A stretch of DNA of 64,000 bases from Streptomyces sp. NRRL F-5123. GTDB lineage: Bacteria; Actinomycetota; Actinomycetes; Streptomycetales; Streptomycetaceae. The notes below the pieces were generated by a model, which was not told where the DNA came from, did no database searches, and worked only from the letters and a program-made list of their open reading frames with translations. A program made the position numbers and the translations under genes. Of this stretch, positions 1-8,231 are shown in pieces (position 1 is the stretch's first letter; every line of letters starts with the position of its first letter). The stretch lies in NCBI RefSeq assembly GCF_000721495.1, contig NZ_JOHY01000016.1, positions 46,256-110,255 on the forward strand, written 5' to 3'.

Positions 1-2793
1 GGCTCGGGCGTCGAGTTCGAGGCGGAACTGCCCTTCGCCGGGCTGCAGTTGCTGCTGCGTACGGCGATGGGCGCGGACGGCGCGCTGCCGGAGCCGCAAC
101 GGCGGGCGCTACGGGCGGCGTTCGGACTCGGCGGCGTCGGGCCGGGCCCGGTCGAGCCGATGTTCGTGGGCCTCGCGGTGCTGTCGCTGCTGTCGGAGCA
201 CGCGGGCGCCGGCCCGCTGCTGTGCGTGGTGGACGACGCCCAGTGGCTGGACCGGGCGTCCGCCGACGCGCTGCTCTTCGCGGCGCGGCGGCTGGACGCG
301 GAGGGCGTCGCCATGGTCTTCGCGGCGCGCGACGGCGAGGGTGCCTTCCCCGCGCCGGGCCTGCCCGAGCTGCGCCCCGCGCCGCTGGACGAGGCGGCGG
401 CGCTCGCGCTGCTCGCCGAGCGCTCCGGGCGGGAGGAGCCGATGGCGGACGGGCTGCGCCGCCGGGTGATGGCGGAGGCTCAGGGCAACCCGCTGGCGCT
501 GCTGGAGCTCCCGGCGGGGCTGCGGGACGCGGACGGCGCGGTGGCCGGGCCGGGCGCGCTGCCGCTGACCAGTCGGCTGCAGCTGGCCTTCCACGGCCGG
601 GTCAGCCATCTGCCGCGGGCCACCCAGACCCTGCTGCTGGTGGCCGCCGCCGACCACACCGGCGAGCTGGGTACGGTGCTGCGCGCGGCGGACGAGCTGG
701 GCGCGGGCGTCGCGGACCTGCCGCCCGCGCAGGACGCCGGGCTCGTCACGGTGGACGGCACGCTGCTGCGCTTCCGGCATCCGCTCGTGCGGGCCGCGAT
801 CCACCAGCGGGCCCCCCTCCCCGAACGGCTGGCCGCGCACCGCGCGCTGGCCGCCGCCGCCGACCCCGAGCGCGACGCCGACCACCGCGCCTGGCACCTC
901 GCAGCCGCCGCGACCGGCCCCGACGAGACGGCGGCCGCCGCCCTGGAACGCACCGCAGGCCGCGCCCGCGAGCGCAGCGGCCACACCGCGGCCGCAGCCG
1001 CGTACGACCGCGCGGCCCGTCTCAGCACCGACCCTGCGGCCCGCCTGCGCCGTCTGCTGCTCGCCGCGGAATCCGCCTCCGAGGCCGGTGAGATCCCCCG
1101 CGCCCGCGCCTTCGCCGACGAGGCCGCCCGCCTGGCGACCCGGCTCGCCGCGGACCGGTCTCCGGCCCGCGGCAACGGCGCCCGGCCGGGCGGTGCGCCG
1201 GACAACGGCCCAGGCGGCGCGCCGGGCGACAGCCCAGGACCGGCACGGACGGGCGCCCCCGAACGCGACGCGGCCCGCACCGCTGCCGCGCGCCCCCCGC
1301 ACGGCGGTGGCCCCCGGGACGGTCTTCCTGCCGCACTCCCGGCCGGCGGGGCCGAACAGCTCGCCGTCGCACGGACGCTGCACGTGCGGGGGCTCGCGGA
1401 CTTCCTGGAGGGCGACTTCCCCGGCGCGCACCGGCTGCTGATCGAGGGGGCGGCGCTGGCCGCCGAAGGCGATCCGCAGCGCGCGGCGCGGATGCTGGTG
1501 CAGGCCACGCACACCGCGTGGTATCTGGGCGGCGACGAGGTCGCCGGCACCCTGGCCCGGCTGGACGCGCTGCGGCTGCCGCCGGACGCGCCCGAGCTTC
1601 CCGTCGCCGACTTCCTGGTCGCCGCGCTGGGCCCGCGCTCGGCCGGGCGCGTGCCGCCGGACCTCGGTGCGGCGGCGGCCGCGGCACGCGCGGCGCACGG
1701 CGGGCGGGTCGATCCCGGGCATCTGGTGATGCTGTGCGGGGTGGGCCTGACGCTCGGCCAGGACGTGCAGGCGCACGAGCTGACCACGGTGCTCGCGGCG
1801 GAAGGCCGGGAGAGCGGCGGGGTCGGGCGCCTCACGACGGTGCTGTTCTTCCGGGCCGAGGCGGAGATCTTCGACGCGCGCTTCGACGACGCGGCGGCGA
1901 CTGCCCGGGAGGCGCTGCGGATCGCGGCGGACACCGGGCAGCGGCAGTGGGTGAGCCAGCTCAGCAGTGCGCTCGCGTACGTCGCGGCAGTGCGCGGCGA
2001 CCAGGACGGGTGCCGCCGCCGGGTGGACGCGGCGCTCGCGGGCGGCTCGGGCACGGCGATGGCGCCGGGCGCCCCGTGGGCGTACTGGTCGCAGGGCCTG
2101 CTGGAGCTGGGCCTCGGCCGGGCGCAGGCGGCGCTGGAGCAGCTGGCGCTGCTCGGCGAGGAGTCGGTGCGGCACCACATATCGGCCACCCGCAGCGTCC
2201 CGGACCTGGTGGAGGCGGCGGTGCGGCTCGGGGTGCCGGAGCGCGCGGACGCGTCCTTCGCACGGTTCGAGGCGTGGGCGGCGCGGTCCGGGCAGAGCTG
2301 GGCGGCGGCGCTGGTGGCGCGCTGCCGGGCGCTGCGCGCACCGGAGGCGGACGCGGAGGCGTACTACCTCGCCGCGCTCGACGCGCACGACCCGCACCGG
2401 CGGGCGATGGAGTCGGCCCGCACGGGCCTGCTGTACGGGGAGTGGCTGCGCCGGGCGCGCCGCAAGAGCGAGGCCCGGGGCAGGCTGCGTACCGCGCTGG
2501 ACGTCTTCGAGCGGCTGGGTGCCGCCCCGTGGGCGGAGCGGGCGCGGGGCGAGCTGGGCGCGGCGGGCGGGACGCTGCCCGAGTCGGGCCGGGCGGCGGC
2601 GCCGGTGGACGTGGAGGCGGGGCTCACTCCGCAGGAGTCGCAGATCGTCCGGCTGGCGGCGGAGGGCCTGTCGAACAAGGACATCGCGGCCCGGCTGTTC
2701 CTGAGCCCGCGGACCGTCGGCTACCACCTGTACAAGGCGTACCCGAAGCTCGGGGTGGCCTCCCGGGGCGAGCTGGCCGGGCTGTTCGGCTGA
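1..2793 (+). CDS. LuxR-family (LAL type) transcriptional regulator, 5' end missing
   Basis: The reading frame is open from base 1, so the first codons and the Walker A loop lie outside the window; 930 residues are visible. The visible N-terminus (VEFEAELPFAGLQ) is typical of the AAA-like domain of large ATP-binding LuxR (LAL) regulators. A Walker B-like stretch LLCVVDDAQWLD lies near residue 74. A helical, TPR-like middle follows, interrupted near residues 380-450 by a Gly/Pro/Ala-rich linker unlikely to be folded. The C-terminus is a LuxR/GerE helix-turn-helix: LTPQESQIVRLAAEGLSNKD, then RTVGYHLYKAYPKLGV. LAL proteins activate pathway or catabolic genes; the target here is unknown because the upstream neighbours are not visible. 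Stop is TGA at 2791. Confidence 0.9.
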   Translation, partial: GSGVEFEAELPFAGLQLLLRTAMGADGALPEPQRRALRAAFGLGGVGPGPVEPMFVGLAVLSLLSEHAGAGPLLCVVDDAQWLDRASADALLFAARRLDAEGVAMVFAARDGEGAFPAPGLPELRPAPLDEAAALALLAERSGREEPMADGLRRRVMAEAQGNPLALLELPAGLRDADGAVAGPGALPLTSRLQLAFHGRVSHLPRATQTLLLVAAADHTGELGTVLRAADELGAGVADLPPAQDAGLVTVDGTLLRFRHPLVRAAIHQRAPLPERLAAHRALAAAADPERDADHRAWHLAAAATGPDETAAAALERTAGRARERSGHTAAAAAYDRAARLSTDPAARLRRLLLAAESASEAGEIPRARAFADEAARLATRLAADRSPARGNGARPGGAPDNGPGGAPGDSPGPARTGAPERDAARTAAARPPHGGGPRDGLPAALPAGGAEQLAVARTLHVRGLADFLEGDFPGAHRLLIEGAALAAEGDPQRAARMLVQATHTAWYLGGDEVAGTLARLDALRLPPDAPELPVADFLVAALGPRSAGRVPPDLGAAAAAARAAHGGRVDPGHLVMLCGVGLTLGQDVQAHELTTVLAAEGRESGGVGRLTTVLFFRAEAEIFDARFDDAAATAREALRIAADTGQRQWVSQLSSALAYVAAVRGDQDGCRRRVDAALAGGSGTAMAPGAPWAYWSQGLLELGLGRAQAALEQLALLGEESVRHHISATRSVPDLVEAAVRLGVPERADASFARFEAWAARSGQSWAAALVARCRALRAPEADAEAYYLAALDAHDPHRRAMESARTGLLYGEWLRRARRKSEARGRLRTALDVFERLGAAPWAERARGELGAAGGTLPESGRAAAPVDVEAGLTPQESQIVRLAAEGLSNKDIAARLFLSPRTVGYHLYKAYPKLGVASRGELAGLFG

Positions 2794-2880
2794 CCGGGGC
2801 GGCCGGACATGCCGGTGCCCGCCCGGTCGCGAGGACCGGACGGGCACCGGGAGCCGTGCCGCTCGGGCGGTGGCGGTGGC

Positions 2881-3714
2881 TCAGACGGTGACGCCGTGGG
2901 ACCCGAGGTAGGCGACCGGGTCGATGTCGGAGCCGTAGTCCGGCGTGGTGCGCACCTCGAAGTGCAGGTGCGGGCCGGTGACGTTGCCGGTGGCGCCGGA
3001 GATGCCGATCTCCTGGCCCTCGGTGACGGTCTGGCCGACCGAGACCACCGGGCGCGTCAGGTGGCCGTACAGGGTGTACTTGCCGTCCGCGTGCTTGATG
3101 ATCACGTCGTTGCCGTAGGCGCCGTCCGCGCCCGCGTGGACGACGGTGCCGGCGGCCACGGAGTGGACCGGGGTGCCGCTCCAGACCAGGAAGTCGACGC
3201 CGGTGTGGTGGCCGGAGGACCACATGCTGCCGCCGGTCTTGTAGCCGGTGCCGATGGCGGCGTCGCCGACCGGCCTGGTCCAGCCGGTGTCGGCCTTCTT
3301 GGCGGCGGCGGGAGCGGCCGCGGCGGCCTTCTTCACCGGGGCTGCCTTCTTGGCGGGGGCCTTCGCGGCGGGCGCGGCGGCCGGGGTGGTGTCCAGCGTG
3401 ATGTGCAGGCCGGGGCGTATCAGCGACGGGTTGGCGCCGATGGCCTTCTTGTTGGCGTCGTAGAGCGCCTTCCAGCCGCCCTTGACGTGGTGCGTGGTGG
3501 CGATCTTGGCGAGCGTGTCGCCGCGGACCACGGTGTAGTCCTGCGCCTTGGCGGTCGCCGCGGCCGGGGCCTTGGCGGGCTCGGCGGCGGACGCGGACTG
3601 GGCGACGCCGACGAGCGGGAGCGCCACGGCGGCGGCGCCCGTGCCGGCGACGAGGCAGACGCGGGTGAGGCGGTTGAGCGAGCGGGGCTTGCGGTGCTGA
3701 CCCTGTGCGGGCAT
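2881..3714 (-). CDS. Secreted LysM and M23 metallopeptidase (cell-wall hydrolase)
   Basis: 277 residues. Start chosen at ATG 3714 behind AGGAGAGGAAT. Residues 1-44 form a signal peptide (basic start, hydrophobic core, AxA-like end SASAA). A LysM domain spans about 59-107 (YTVVRGDTLAKIA) and binds peptidoglycan. An Ala/Lys/Pro linker follows, then an M23 (LytM) domain at about 145-270 with the zinc and catalytic residues H170xxxD174, H218 in YGHL and H249xH251. M23 enzymes cut peptide cross-bridges or stems in peptidoglycan. The gene stands alone behind a c-di-AMP riboswitch, which in Streptomyces typically controls wall-lytic enzymes such as Rpf and M23/NlpC proteins. Expected roles are spore germination, resuscitation or wall remodelling; the exact bond cut is not known. 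Confidence 0.93.
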   Translation of the reverse strand: MPAQGQHRKPRSLNRLTRVCLVAGTGAAAVALPLVGVAQSASAAEPAKAPAAATAKAQDYTVVRGDTLAKIATTHHVKGGWKALYDANKKAIGANPSLIRPGLHITLDTTPAAAPAAKAPAKKAAPVKKAAAAAPAAAKKADTGWTRPVGDAAIGTGYKTGGSMWSSGHHTGVDFLVWSGTPVHSVAAGTVVHAGADGAYGNDVIIKHADGKYTLYGHLTRPVVSVGQTVTEGQEIGISGATGNVTGPHLHFEVRTTPDYGSDIDPVAYLGSHGVTV

Positions 3715-3729
3715 GGGGGATTCCTCTCC

Positions 3730-3945
3730 TACGCCTGCGAGGTGAGCTGTCGGGTTCGGGCTGGAGATGCCCGGCCGCGGCCGCGGTGCGCGCGCTCCGG
3801 TCCGGTGCGCGGCGGTACGGCGGCACGGCTTCACCCCGAGCCGTCCGGGACTCGTCCCGGACGGCGGCCTACCTTGGGTCCCCCGCTCCTGCCCTTTGCA
3901 GCTCGGATGGTGCTGCGCCCGGGCGGCGGCAGGATTCGGCGTTCC
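3730..3945 (-). promoter_or_regulatory. c-di-AMP riboswitch (ydaO/yuaA class)
   Basis: Read on the minus strand, the leader contains the conserved ydaO landmarks in order: CGCCGAATCCTGCCGCC (about 3945-3928), the core GCAGGAGCGGGGGACCCAAGG (about 3893-3872), a variable hairpin, then CCCGAACCCGACAGCTCACC and TCGCAGGCGTA (about 3760-3730). It ends just before the Shine-Dalgarno of the LysM-M23 gene. This class binds cyclic di-AMP and usually switches expression off when the ligand is high. Boundaries are by eye. Confidence 0.92.
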
Positions 3946-3986
3946 GCCCGGCGGCTGTCGCGGACGTCCGGCCCGCGGTAACGGCG

Positions 3987-4016
3987 AAGCTAGACGACCC
4001 CGCGAGCGCCGGGCAA
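3987..4016 (-). promoter_or_regulatory. Probable promoter of the riboswitch-peptidase transcript
   Basis: On the minus strand, TTGCCC (4016-4011) and TAGCTT (3992-3987) are separated by 18 bases. TAGCTT is a good Streptomyces -10 hexamer. The implied start near 3980 would give a leader that contains the whole riboswitch. Confidence 0.5.
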
Positions 4017-4295
4017 GCAAACCCGGCATGCCGCCCGATTCCACCCTTACCGGCGGTCACAGCGTGCCACCCGCACGATCCGGTACGTGCCCACGCCGCT
4101 CACCGTCCGCAGACCGGCACCGTACCCACCGCGACATTCGGCCCGCGACGCGAACAGCGGGTGCGCGGATGCGGAGCACACGGTAGTGGGCGGGTGACAC
4201 CGGACACACGATTCGCCCGGCGTGACCCGCATCACCGTGAAATGTCCGATATACGGGCTTATTTCACGTTCATGCACTTTGTCGTCGATGAGGGG
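4017..4295. other. Intergenic region with one inverted repeat
   Basis: No coding frame with family resemblance. The one clear structure is a perfect 8-base inverted repeat, CGTGAAAT (4236-4243) and ATTTCACG (4261-4268), with a 17-base spacer, directly behind the acetyltransferase stop codon. It could be an operator or part of a 3' end. Confidence 0.4.
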
Positions 4296-5312
4296 TCAGA
4301 ACGTCCCCGGCGCCCCGCCGATCCGGGCGTCCAGCGTCCGGCTGAGCCGGTAGGCGACCGGCCGGAAGCCGACCGCGGGCCAGTGGCCCGCCGCCAGCGG
4401 CGAGGACGAGTGCCAGCGGGCCGACATGTAGCGGTGCCCGTTGTCGTAAGCCCAGGCCAGCGCGGTGGCCAGCAGCACCCGGCTGATGCCCTCACCGCGC
4501 GCGGACGGCTCCACGTACGCCTCGGCGAGCTCCACGCACGACTCGGGTATCACCGGGTCCGGACCGGCGGGGACGAGGACGACCATGGCGATCTCCTCGC
4601 CGCGCCGGGAGGCGATCCAGGCGCCGCAGCGCGGGTCGGCGAGCGCGTCGGTGTAGCGCAGCCGGAGCGCGGCGAGCGCGGCCTCGGGCTGCGGCTGGAA
4701 GACCGCGGTGCCGCGCTGCCGACGGGAGGACTCGGCGGCCATCCGCCCTATCTGCGGCAGGTCGCCGGGCCCGGCGCGCCGGATGCCCAGGCCCTCGACC
4801 CCGCGCGGCTGCCGGCCGCGGGCCTTGACCGCCATCAGCCCGTGCACCAGCTCGCGGCCGAAGCCCAGGTCGGCCCAGGGCGCGGTGGCCACCTCGCCGG
4901 CGGGCACCTGCACGTAGTGCACCAGCCGCCGGTCGGCGACCAGCCGCTCGGCGATGCGGGCGTAGAGCGAGCGCAGCACCTCCGTCTCCCGCCCGCCGGG
5001 CAGCGCGTGGCCGCCGTACGGGACGAGCGCGGAGCGCGGGTGGGTGCGCAGGCCCGCGGGGTCGTCGGCGGCGAGTGTGACGGGCTGGGCAGCGAGGTAG
5101 CCGATCATGTTTCCGTCGCCGTCGAGCGCGCGGCAGGCCTCCAGGCCGGGCACCGTGTGCAGCCGGCCGACCAGGTCCTCACCGCGCACGGGTCCGTCGG
5201 CCAGCCAGGACCGCTGCGAGGGCGGGCGCCGGGCGCGGGCGAACCAGCGGTCGTAACGCTGCACGGCCAGGGGTATGTGCTCGGGAGTCAGCGGCGCGGT
5301 GGCGACAGTCAT
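4296..5312 (-). CDS. GNAT-family N-acetyltransferase
   Basis: 338 residues. The C-terminal half has the GNAT acetyl-CoA site: beta strand CVELAEAYVEPSARGEGIS with the R-G-E-G loop, then helix VLLATALAWAYDNG and the final strand around HWPAVGFRPVAYRL. The N-terminal half has no recognisable catalytic loop and looks like a degenerate or substrate-binding GNAT-like domain. The acceptor substrate is unknown. Start is uncertain: ATG 5312 is preceded by a -10-like TAGCGT, suggesting a nearly leaderless transcript. An in-frame ATG at 5378 overlaps the stop of the upstream kinase-like gene by four bases and would add 22 residues. Either way the two genes lie head to tail and are probably co-transcribed. 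Confidence 0.85.
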   Translation of the reverse strand: MTVATAPLTPEHIPLAVQRYDRWFARARRPPSQRSWLADGPVRGEDLVGRLHTVPGLEACRALDGDGNMIGYLAAQPVTLAADDPAGLRTHPRSALVPYGGHALPGGRETEVLRSLYARIAERLVADRRLVHYVQVPAGEVATAPWADLGFGRELVHGLMAVKARGRQPRGVEGLGIRRAGPGDLPQIGRMAAESSRRQRGTAVFQPQPEAALAALRLRYTDALADPRCGAWIASRRGEEIAMVVLVPAGPDPVIPESCVELAEAYVEPSARGEGISRVLLATALAWAYDNGHRYMSARWHSSSPLAAGHWPAVGFRPVAYRLSRTLDARIGGAPGTF

Positions 5313-5374
5313 GGTGGTCGAGGACGCTAGCGGGGCCCGGCCGCCGAGGGCAAGGCGGAGCCTGGTCACGACGC

Positions 5375-6016
5375 TCATCCGGACTGCCCGCCCGTCCACG
5401 CGGGGTGCCGCGGGTCGTCGGCGCGGACGGTGACGTCGGCGGTCTCCTCCGGCAGCACCTCGTCGGAGTAGCGCGCGTAGGCGGGCAGCGTCCAGCGCTC
5501 CGCCTCGTCCGTACGGCGGGCGAGCGCGGCGGGCGACAGCCGCAGGTGCACCGTCAGGTCCAGCGGCAGGCCCTGGCCGAGCAGCAGCGGCCCGTCCAGC
5601 ACCAGGACGCCGCCGGGCGGCAGCTCGACGTATTCCGCGCGGGTGGCCCGGTCGGTGCCGGGGTCGCGCAGCGACGGCAGGGCGCGCCCGCTGCCGCCCG
5701 GGCCGAGCGGGTCGAGGACCTCGCGGCGCAGCGCACCGGTGTCCAGCCACAGCTGGTAGTACGCGTCGACGTCCTCGTGCCCGTACTCCAGCCGCAGCGA
5801 CGCGGGCCGCCAGAAGTCCGCCGCGCGCACCCGCAGCGCCGGGTGGCCGAGCGGCGGCAGCGCGGCGGCCAGGTCGTCGGCGAGTTCCGCGGTGCCGGCG
5901 GCGGGCGCGCCGTCAACGGCGACCCTCCACCACGGCCCGGCGGGCGGATCCTGTCCGGCGATCTTCTCGGCGAGGGCCGCGGCGAGCCGGGGCCGGCTGA
6001 TCGGCGTGAACTGCAC
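5375..6016 (-). CDS. Uridine-kinase-like P-loop protein with degenerate Walker A
   Basis: 213 residues. Start is GTG 6016, preceded by GGCAGGATGAGC. The fold resembles uridine kinase/phosphoribulokinase: a first strand and loop RVAVDGAPAAGTAEL, a substrate segment with ADFWRP and a Tyr/Asp-rich helix, a strand VLVLDGPLLLG at the expected DGxxL position, and a lid-like Arg-rich helix ALARRTDEAERW. The Walker A loop, residues 36-43, reads GAPAAGTA where GxxxxGK[ST] is expected, so both the phosphate-binding Lys and the following Ser/Thr are absent. Kinase activity is therefore doubtful and a regulatory or binding role is possible. The gene runs straight into the GNAT acetyltransferase. Confidence 0.82.
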   Translation of the reverse strand: MQFTPISRPRLAAALAEKIAGQDPPAGPWWRVAVDGAPAAGTAELADDLAAALPPLGHPALRVRAADFWRPASLRLEYGHEDVDAYYQLWLDTGALRREVLDPLGPGGSGRALPSLRDPGTDRATRAEYVELPPGGVLVLDGPLLLGQGLPLDLTVHLRLSPAALARRTDEAERWTLPAYARYSDEVLPEETADVTVRADDPRHPAWTGGQSG

Positions 6017-6251
6017 GCGCTCATCCTGCCGGAGCCGCCCGCGGGGCGGACGAGAGGGCCCGCCGTCACCCGATCGGGCGGGACGGCCGCGGGGCTCTGC
6101 GAGCGCCGTGCGTGTGATCCCGCGGGGGTCAACCCACCCTGATGGTTGAAATTCTCTACAAATCACCCATATGCCGCCGAGCGGGATTCATGACTTTTTG
6201 TGACCCTGGAGGAACTCATGGTGACCGTCCCCCTCACCCAGGAGAAAGCCC

Positions 6252-6446
6252 ATGATCCTGTCCATGTCCGGTGTCGTCCTGCTCGGCATCATCGTCTTCC
6301 TGTTCTTCCGCAAGGACGGTCTGAAGATGTCCCACGGCATCGTCAGCGCGCTCTTCGGCTTCTACCTCGCCAGCACCGCCATCGCCCCGAGCATCACGGC
6401 GGGCGGCGCGAGCCTGGCCAGCCTGCTGGGCGGGATCAAGATCTAG
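6252..6446 (+). CDS. smeA: SmeA-like small sporulation membrane protein
   Basis: 64 residues, start ATG 6252 behind AGGAGAAAGCCC. Two hydrophobic segments, VVLLGIIVFLFF and about residues 27-46, flank a short basic loop RKDGLKMSHG, so the product should be a small double-pass membrane protein. Size, composition and the FtsK/SpoIIIE-like gene directly downstream match the smeA-sffA pair described in S. coelicolor, where SmeA acts in sporulation and targets SffA to division septa. The assignment rests on this arrangement and recalled similarity, not on an alignment. A 21-codon frame (ATG 6190, TGA 6253-6255) and an out-of-frame ATG at 6218 with a very strong Shine-Dalgarno overlap the start region. 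Confidence 0.8.
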   Translation: MILSMSGVVLLGIIVFLFFRKDGLKMSHGIVSALFGFYLASTAIAPSITAGGASLASLLGGIKI

Positions 6447-6471
6447 GCCGTCGGCACGACGCCACCCCCAG

Positions 6472-6499
6472 GACCCGGGAGCGCGCCCGCTCCCGGGTC
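6472..6499 (+). terminator. Hairpin between smeA and sffA (attenuator or partial terminator)
   Basis: A perfect 11-base stem GACCCGGGAGC / GCTCCCGGGTC (6472-6482 and 6489-6499) with a six-base loop, 26 bases after the smeA stop and about 48 before sffA. There is no U tract, as is common in Streptomyces terminators. It is well placed to make smeA mRNA more abundant than sffA mRNA. Confidence 0.65.
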
Positions 6500-6546
6500 G
6501 CTCGCGGTCCCTCCCCCCGCGCACCCCCAGCACATCCGAGCCACCC

Positions 6547-8151
6547 ATGGAGCAAGCCGTGTCCAGGCGCCCCCTTCCCAGCATCCTGACCAGCCGTCCC
6601 GCGCTCGCCCGCGGCCGGGACCTGGCGCGCACCGCCGCGGACGGCGCCTCGGACGTCCTGCACCCGGTCATCACCATCGGCCGCGGTATGCGCCGCCAGG
6701 CGGCCTGGGCCGGCGGCTGGTGGGCCCGCACCCCCAAGGACCGCCGCGGCCCCGCGCTGCTGCTCGCCGCCGCCGGCGTCGTGGTCCTGGTGATGATGCC
6801 GTACGGGCCGCTGCTCGCCCTGGCCGCCGTGCTCGCCTCCGCCGCCTGGATGGGCCGCGACCGCGCCGCCCGCACCCCCGCGGGCCCCGGCGAGGCCGAG
6901 ACCGCCCGGCTGCGCGCGCTGTACGACGCCCTGGTGCCGTACCTCTCCGACCCCGCCGACCCCGCGCCGCTCTACACGTACGACGGCGGCTGGGAGAAGG
7001 CCTTCGGCTCCTACGACTTCGAGGACGGCCGGCTCGTCCGGCTCGAACTGCGCTACCCCGCGTACTTCACGGACGGCGAGGCCGACGCCCGGGCCCGCGT
7101 CGAGCAGCTGCTGCACGCCAAGGCCGGGCGGGGCCGCGAATACCGCTTCGACTGGAACGAGGAGGACAACCGCCTCGTCCTCACCGCTCTGCCGCCGCTG
7201 GCCACCGACATCGCCGTGCAGCGCTTCGTCACCGCCCCCGGCGAGACGGTGCTCGGCTTCACCGACCCGGACGCGGTGGCCCGCACGCTGCCGGTCACCG
7301 GCGGCGACGGCGCGGAACCGCGCGACGCGCCCCCCGTGCTGTGGCGCACCGGCGCCCGCTCCACCGAGCCGCATCTGCTCGCCCTCGGCCAGCCCGGCAC
7401 CGGCACCACCGGCCTGCTGCGTTGCATCGCCCTCCAGGCGCTGGCCGGCGGAGACGTCGTCGTCGTGGACGGCAGCGGCGCCGGCGAGTACGCGTTCCTG
7501 ACCGGGCGGCCCGGCGTGCTCGCCGTCGAGGACGGCGTGCTCGGCGCCGCCGCCACGCTCGAATGGGCCGCGCACGAGACCGAGCGGCGGCTGGTCGCCG
7601 TCAACCGCGCCCGACAGGAGGGCCGCCCGGTCGACGACGACGCGCGCCGCCCGCTGTGGATCCTCGTCGACCGGCCCACCGCCCTCACCCAGCTCGCCCT
7701 CGCCGAGGGCCGCCCCGACCCGCAGCTGCTGCTCGACGTGCCCCTGCGGCACGGGCGCGCCGCGAACGTCGCGGTGGCCGTCGCCGACCAGCTCGACGCG
7801 ACGGAGGGGCTCGCGCCCGTCGTCGTGGCCCACACCCGCGCCCGGGTCGTCCTCGGGCGGCTGGCACCCGAGCACGTCGAGGCGGTGCTGGGTGCGGCGC
7901 CGGGGAGCACGCCGGCGGCGGACGTCCCGCCCGGACGGGGGTACGCGCGGCTCGGCACCGGGCCCGTCCTCCGCCTCCAGGTCCCGGCGGCGCCCGACCC
8001 GTACGACGCGGAGTGCCGCGCCGCTCATCGCGAGGCCGTCCTCGCCCTCCTCCCGGGCGGCGCCCCCGCCCCCACCCCGGCCCCGGCCCCGGAGGCCGCG
8101 GCCCCGTCCCTCCGCAAGGACGTCATCCGCACGGTCGCGGACCTGACGTAG
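6547..8151 (+). CDS. sffA: SffA-like SpoIIIE/FtsK-family septal protein
   Basis: 534 residues from ATG 6547; an in-frame GTG at 6559 has a better-placed GGAG and may be the real start. A basic N-terminus precedes a hydrophobic membrane segment (about residues 75-100, LLLAAAGVVVLVMMPYG). A soluble domain (130-230) is followed by an FtsK/SpoIIIE-like ATPase core. The P-loop region reads GQPGTGTTG (281-289), lacking the usual Lys, and the Walker B strand reads LWILVDRP around D375, lacking the catalytic acidic neighbour. A Pro/Ala-rich tail closes the protein. In S. coelicolor the counterpart is recruited to sporulation septa by SmeA and influences chromosome segregation. If the motif loss is real, the protein may act structurally rather than as a motor. 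Confidence 0.8.
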   Translation: MEQAVSRRPLPSILTSRPALARGRDLARTAADGASDVLHPVITIGRGMRRQAAWAGGWWARTPKDRRGPALLLAAAGVVVLVMMPYGPLLALAAVLASAAWMGRDRAARTPAGPGEAETARLRALYDALVPYLSDPADPAPLYTYDGGWEKAFGSYDFEDGRLVRLELRYPAYFTDGEADARARVEQLLHAKAGRGREYRFDWNEEDNRLVLTALPPLATDIAVQRFVTAPGETVLGFTDPDAVARTLPVTGGDGAEPRDAPPVLWRTGARSTEPHLLALGQPGTGTTGLLRCIALQALAGGDVVVVDGSGAGEYAFLTGRPGVLAVEDGVLGAAATLEWAAHETERRLVAVNRARQEGRPVDDDARRPLWILVDRPTALTQLALAEGRPDPQLLLDVPLRHGRAANVAVAVADQLDATEGLAPVVVAHTRARVVLGRLAPEHVEAVLGAAPGSTPAADVPPGRGYARLGTGPVLRLQVPAAPDPYDAECRAAHREAVLALLPGGAPAPTPAPAPEAAAPSLRKDVIRTVADLT

Positions 8152-8231
8152 GCCGGTACGCCCCTGCCGGGGGGCGTGCGGCCGGCGCCGCCGGGCACGC
8201 GTTTCCGGCTGCGGCTGCGACGCCGGGCGAG

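Noticed and set aside
109..2847. A 912-codon open frame on the minus strand opposite the LuxR gene
   Set aside because: It is a shadow of the third-position GC bias; it has no family motif and is rich in Arg/Pro/Gln, while the plus-strand frame has a clear LuxR HTH.
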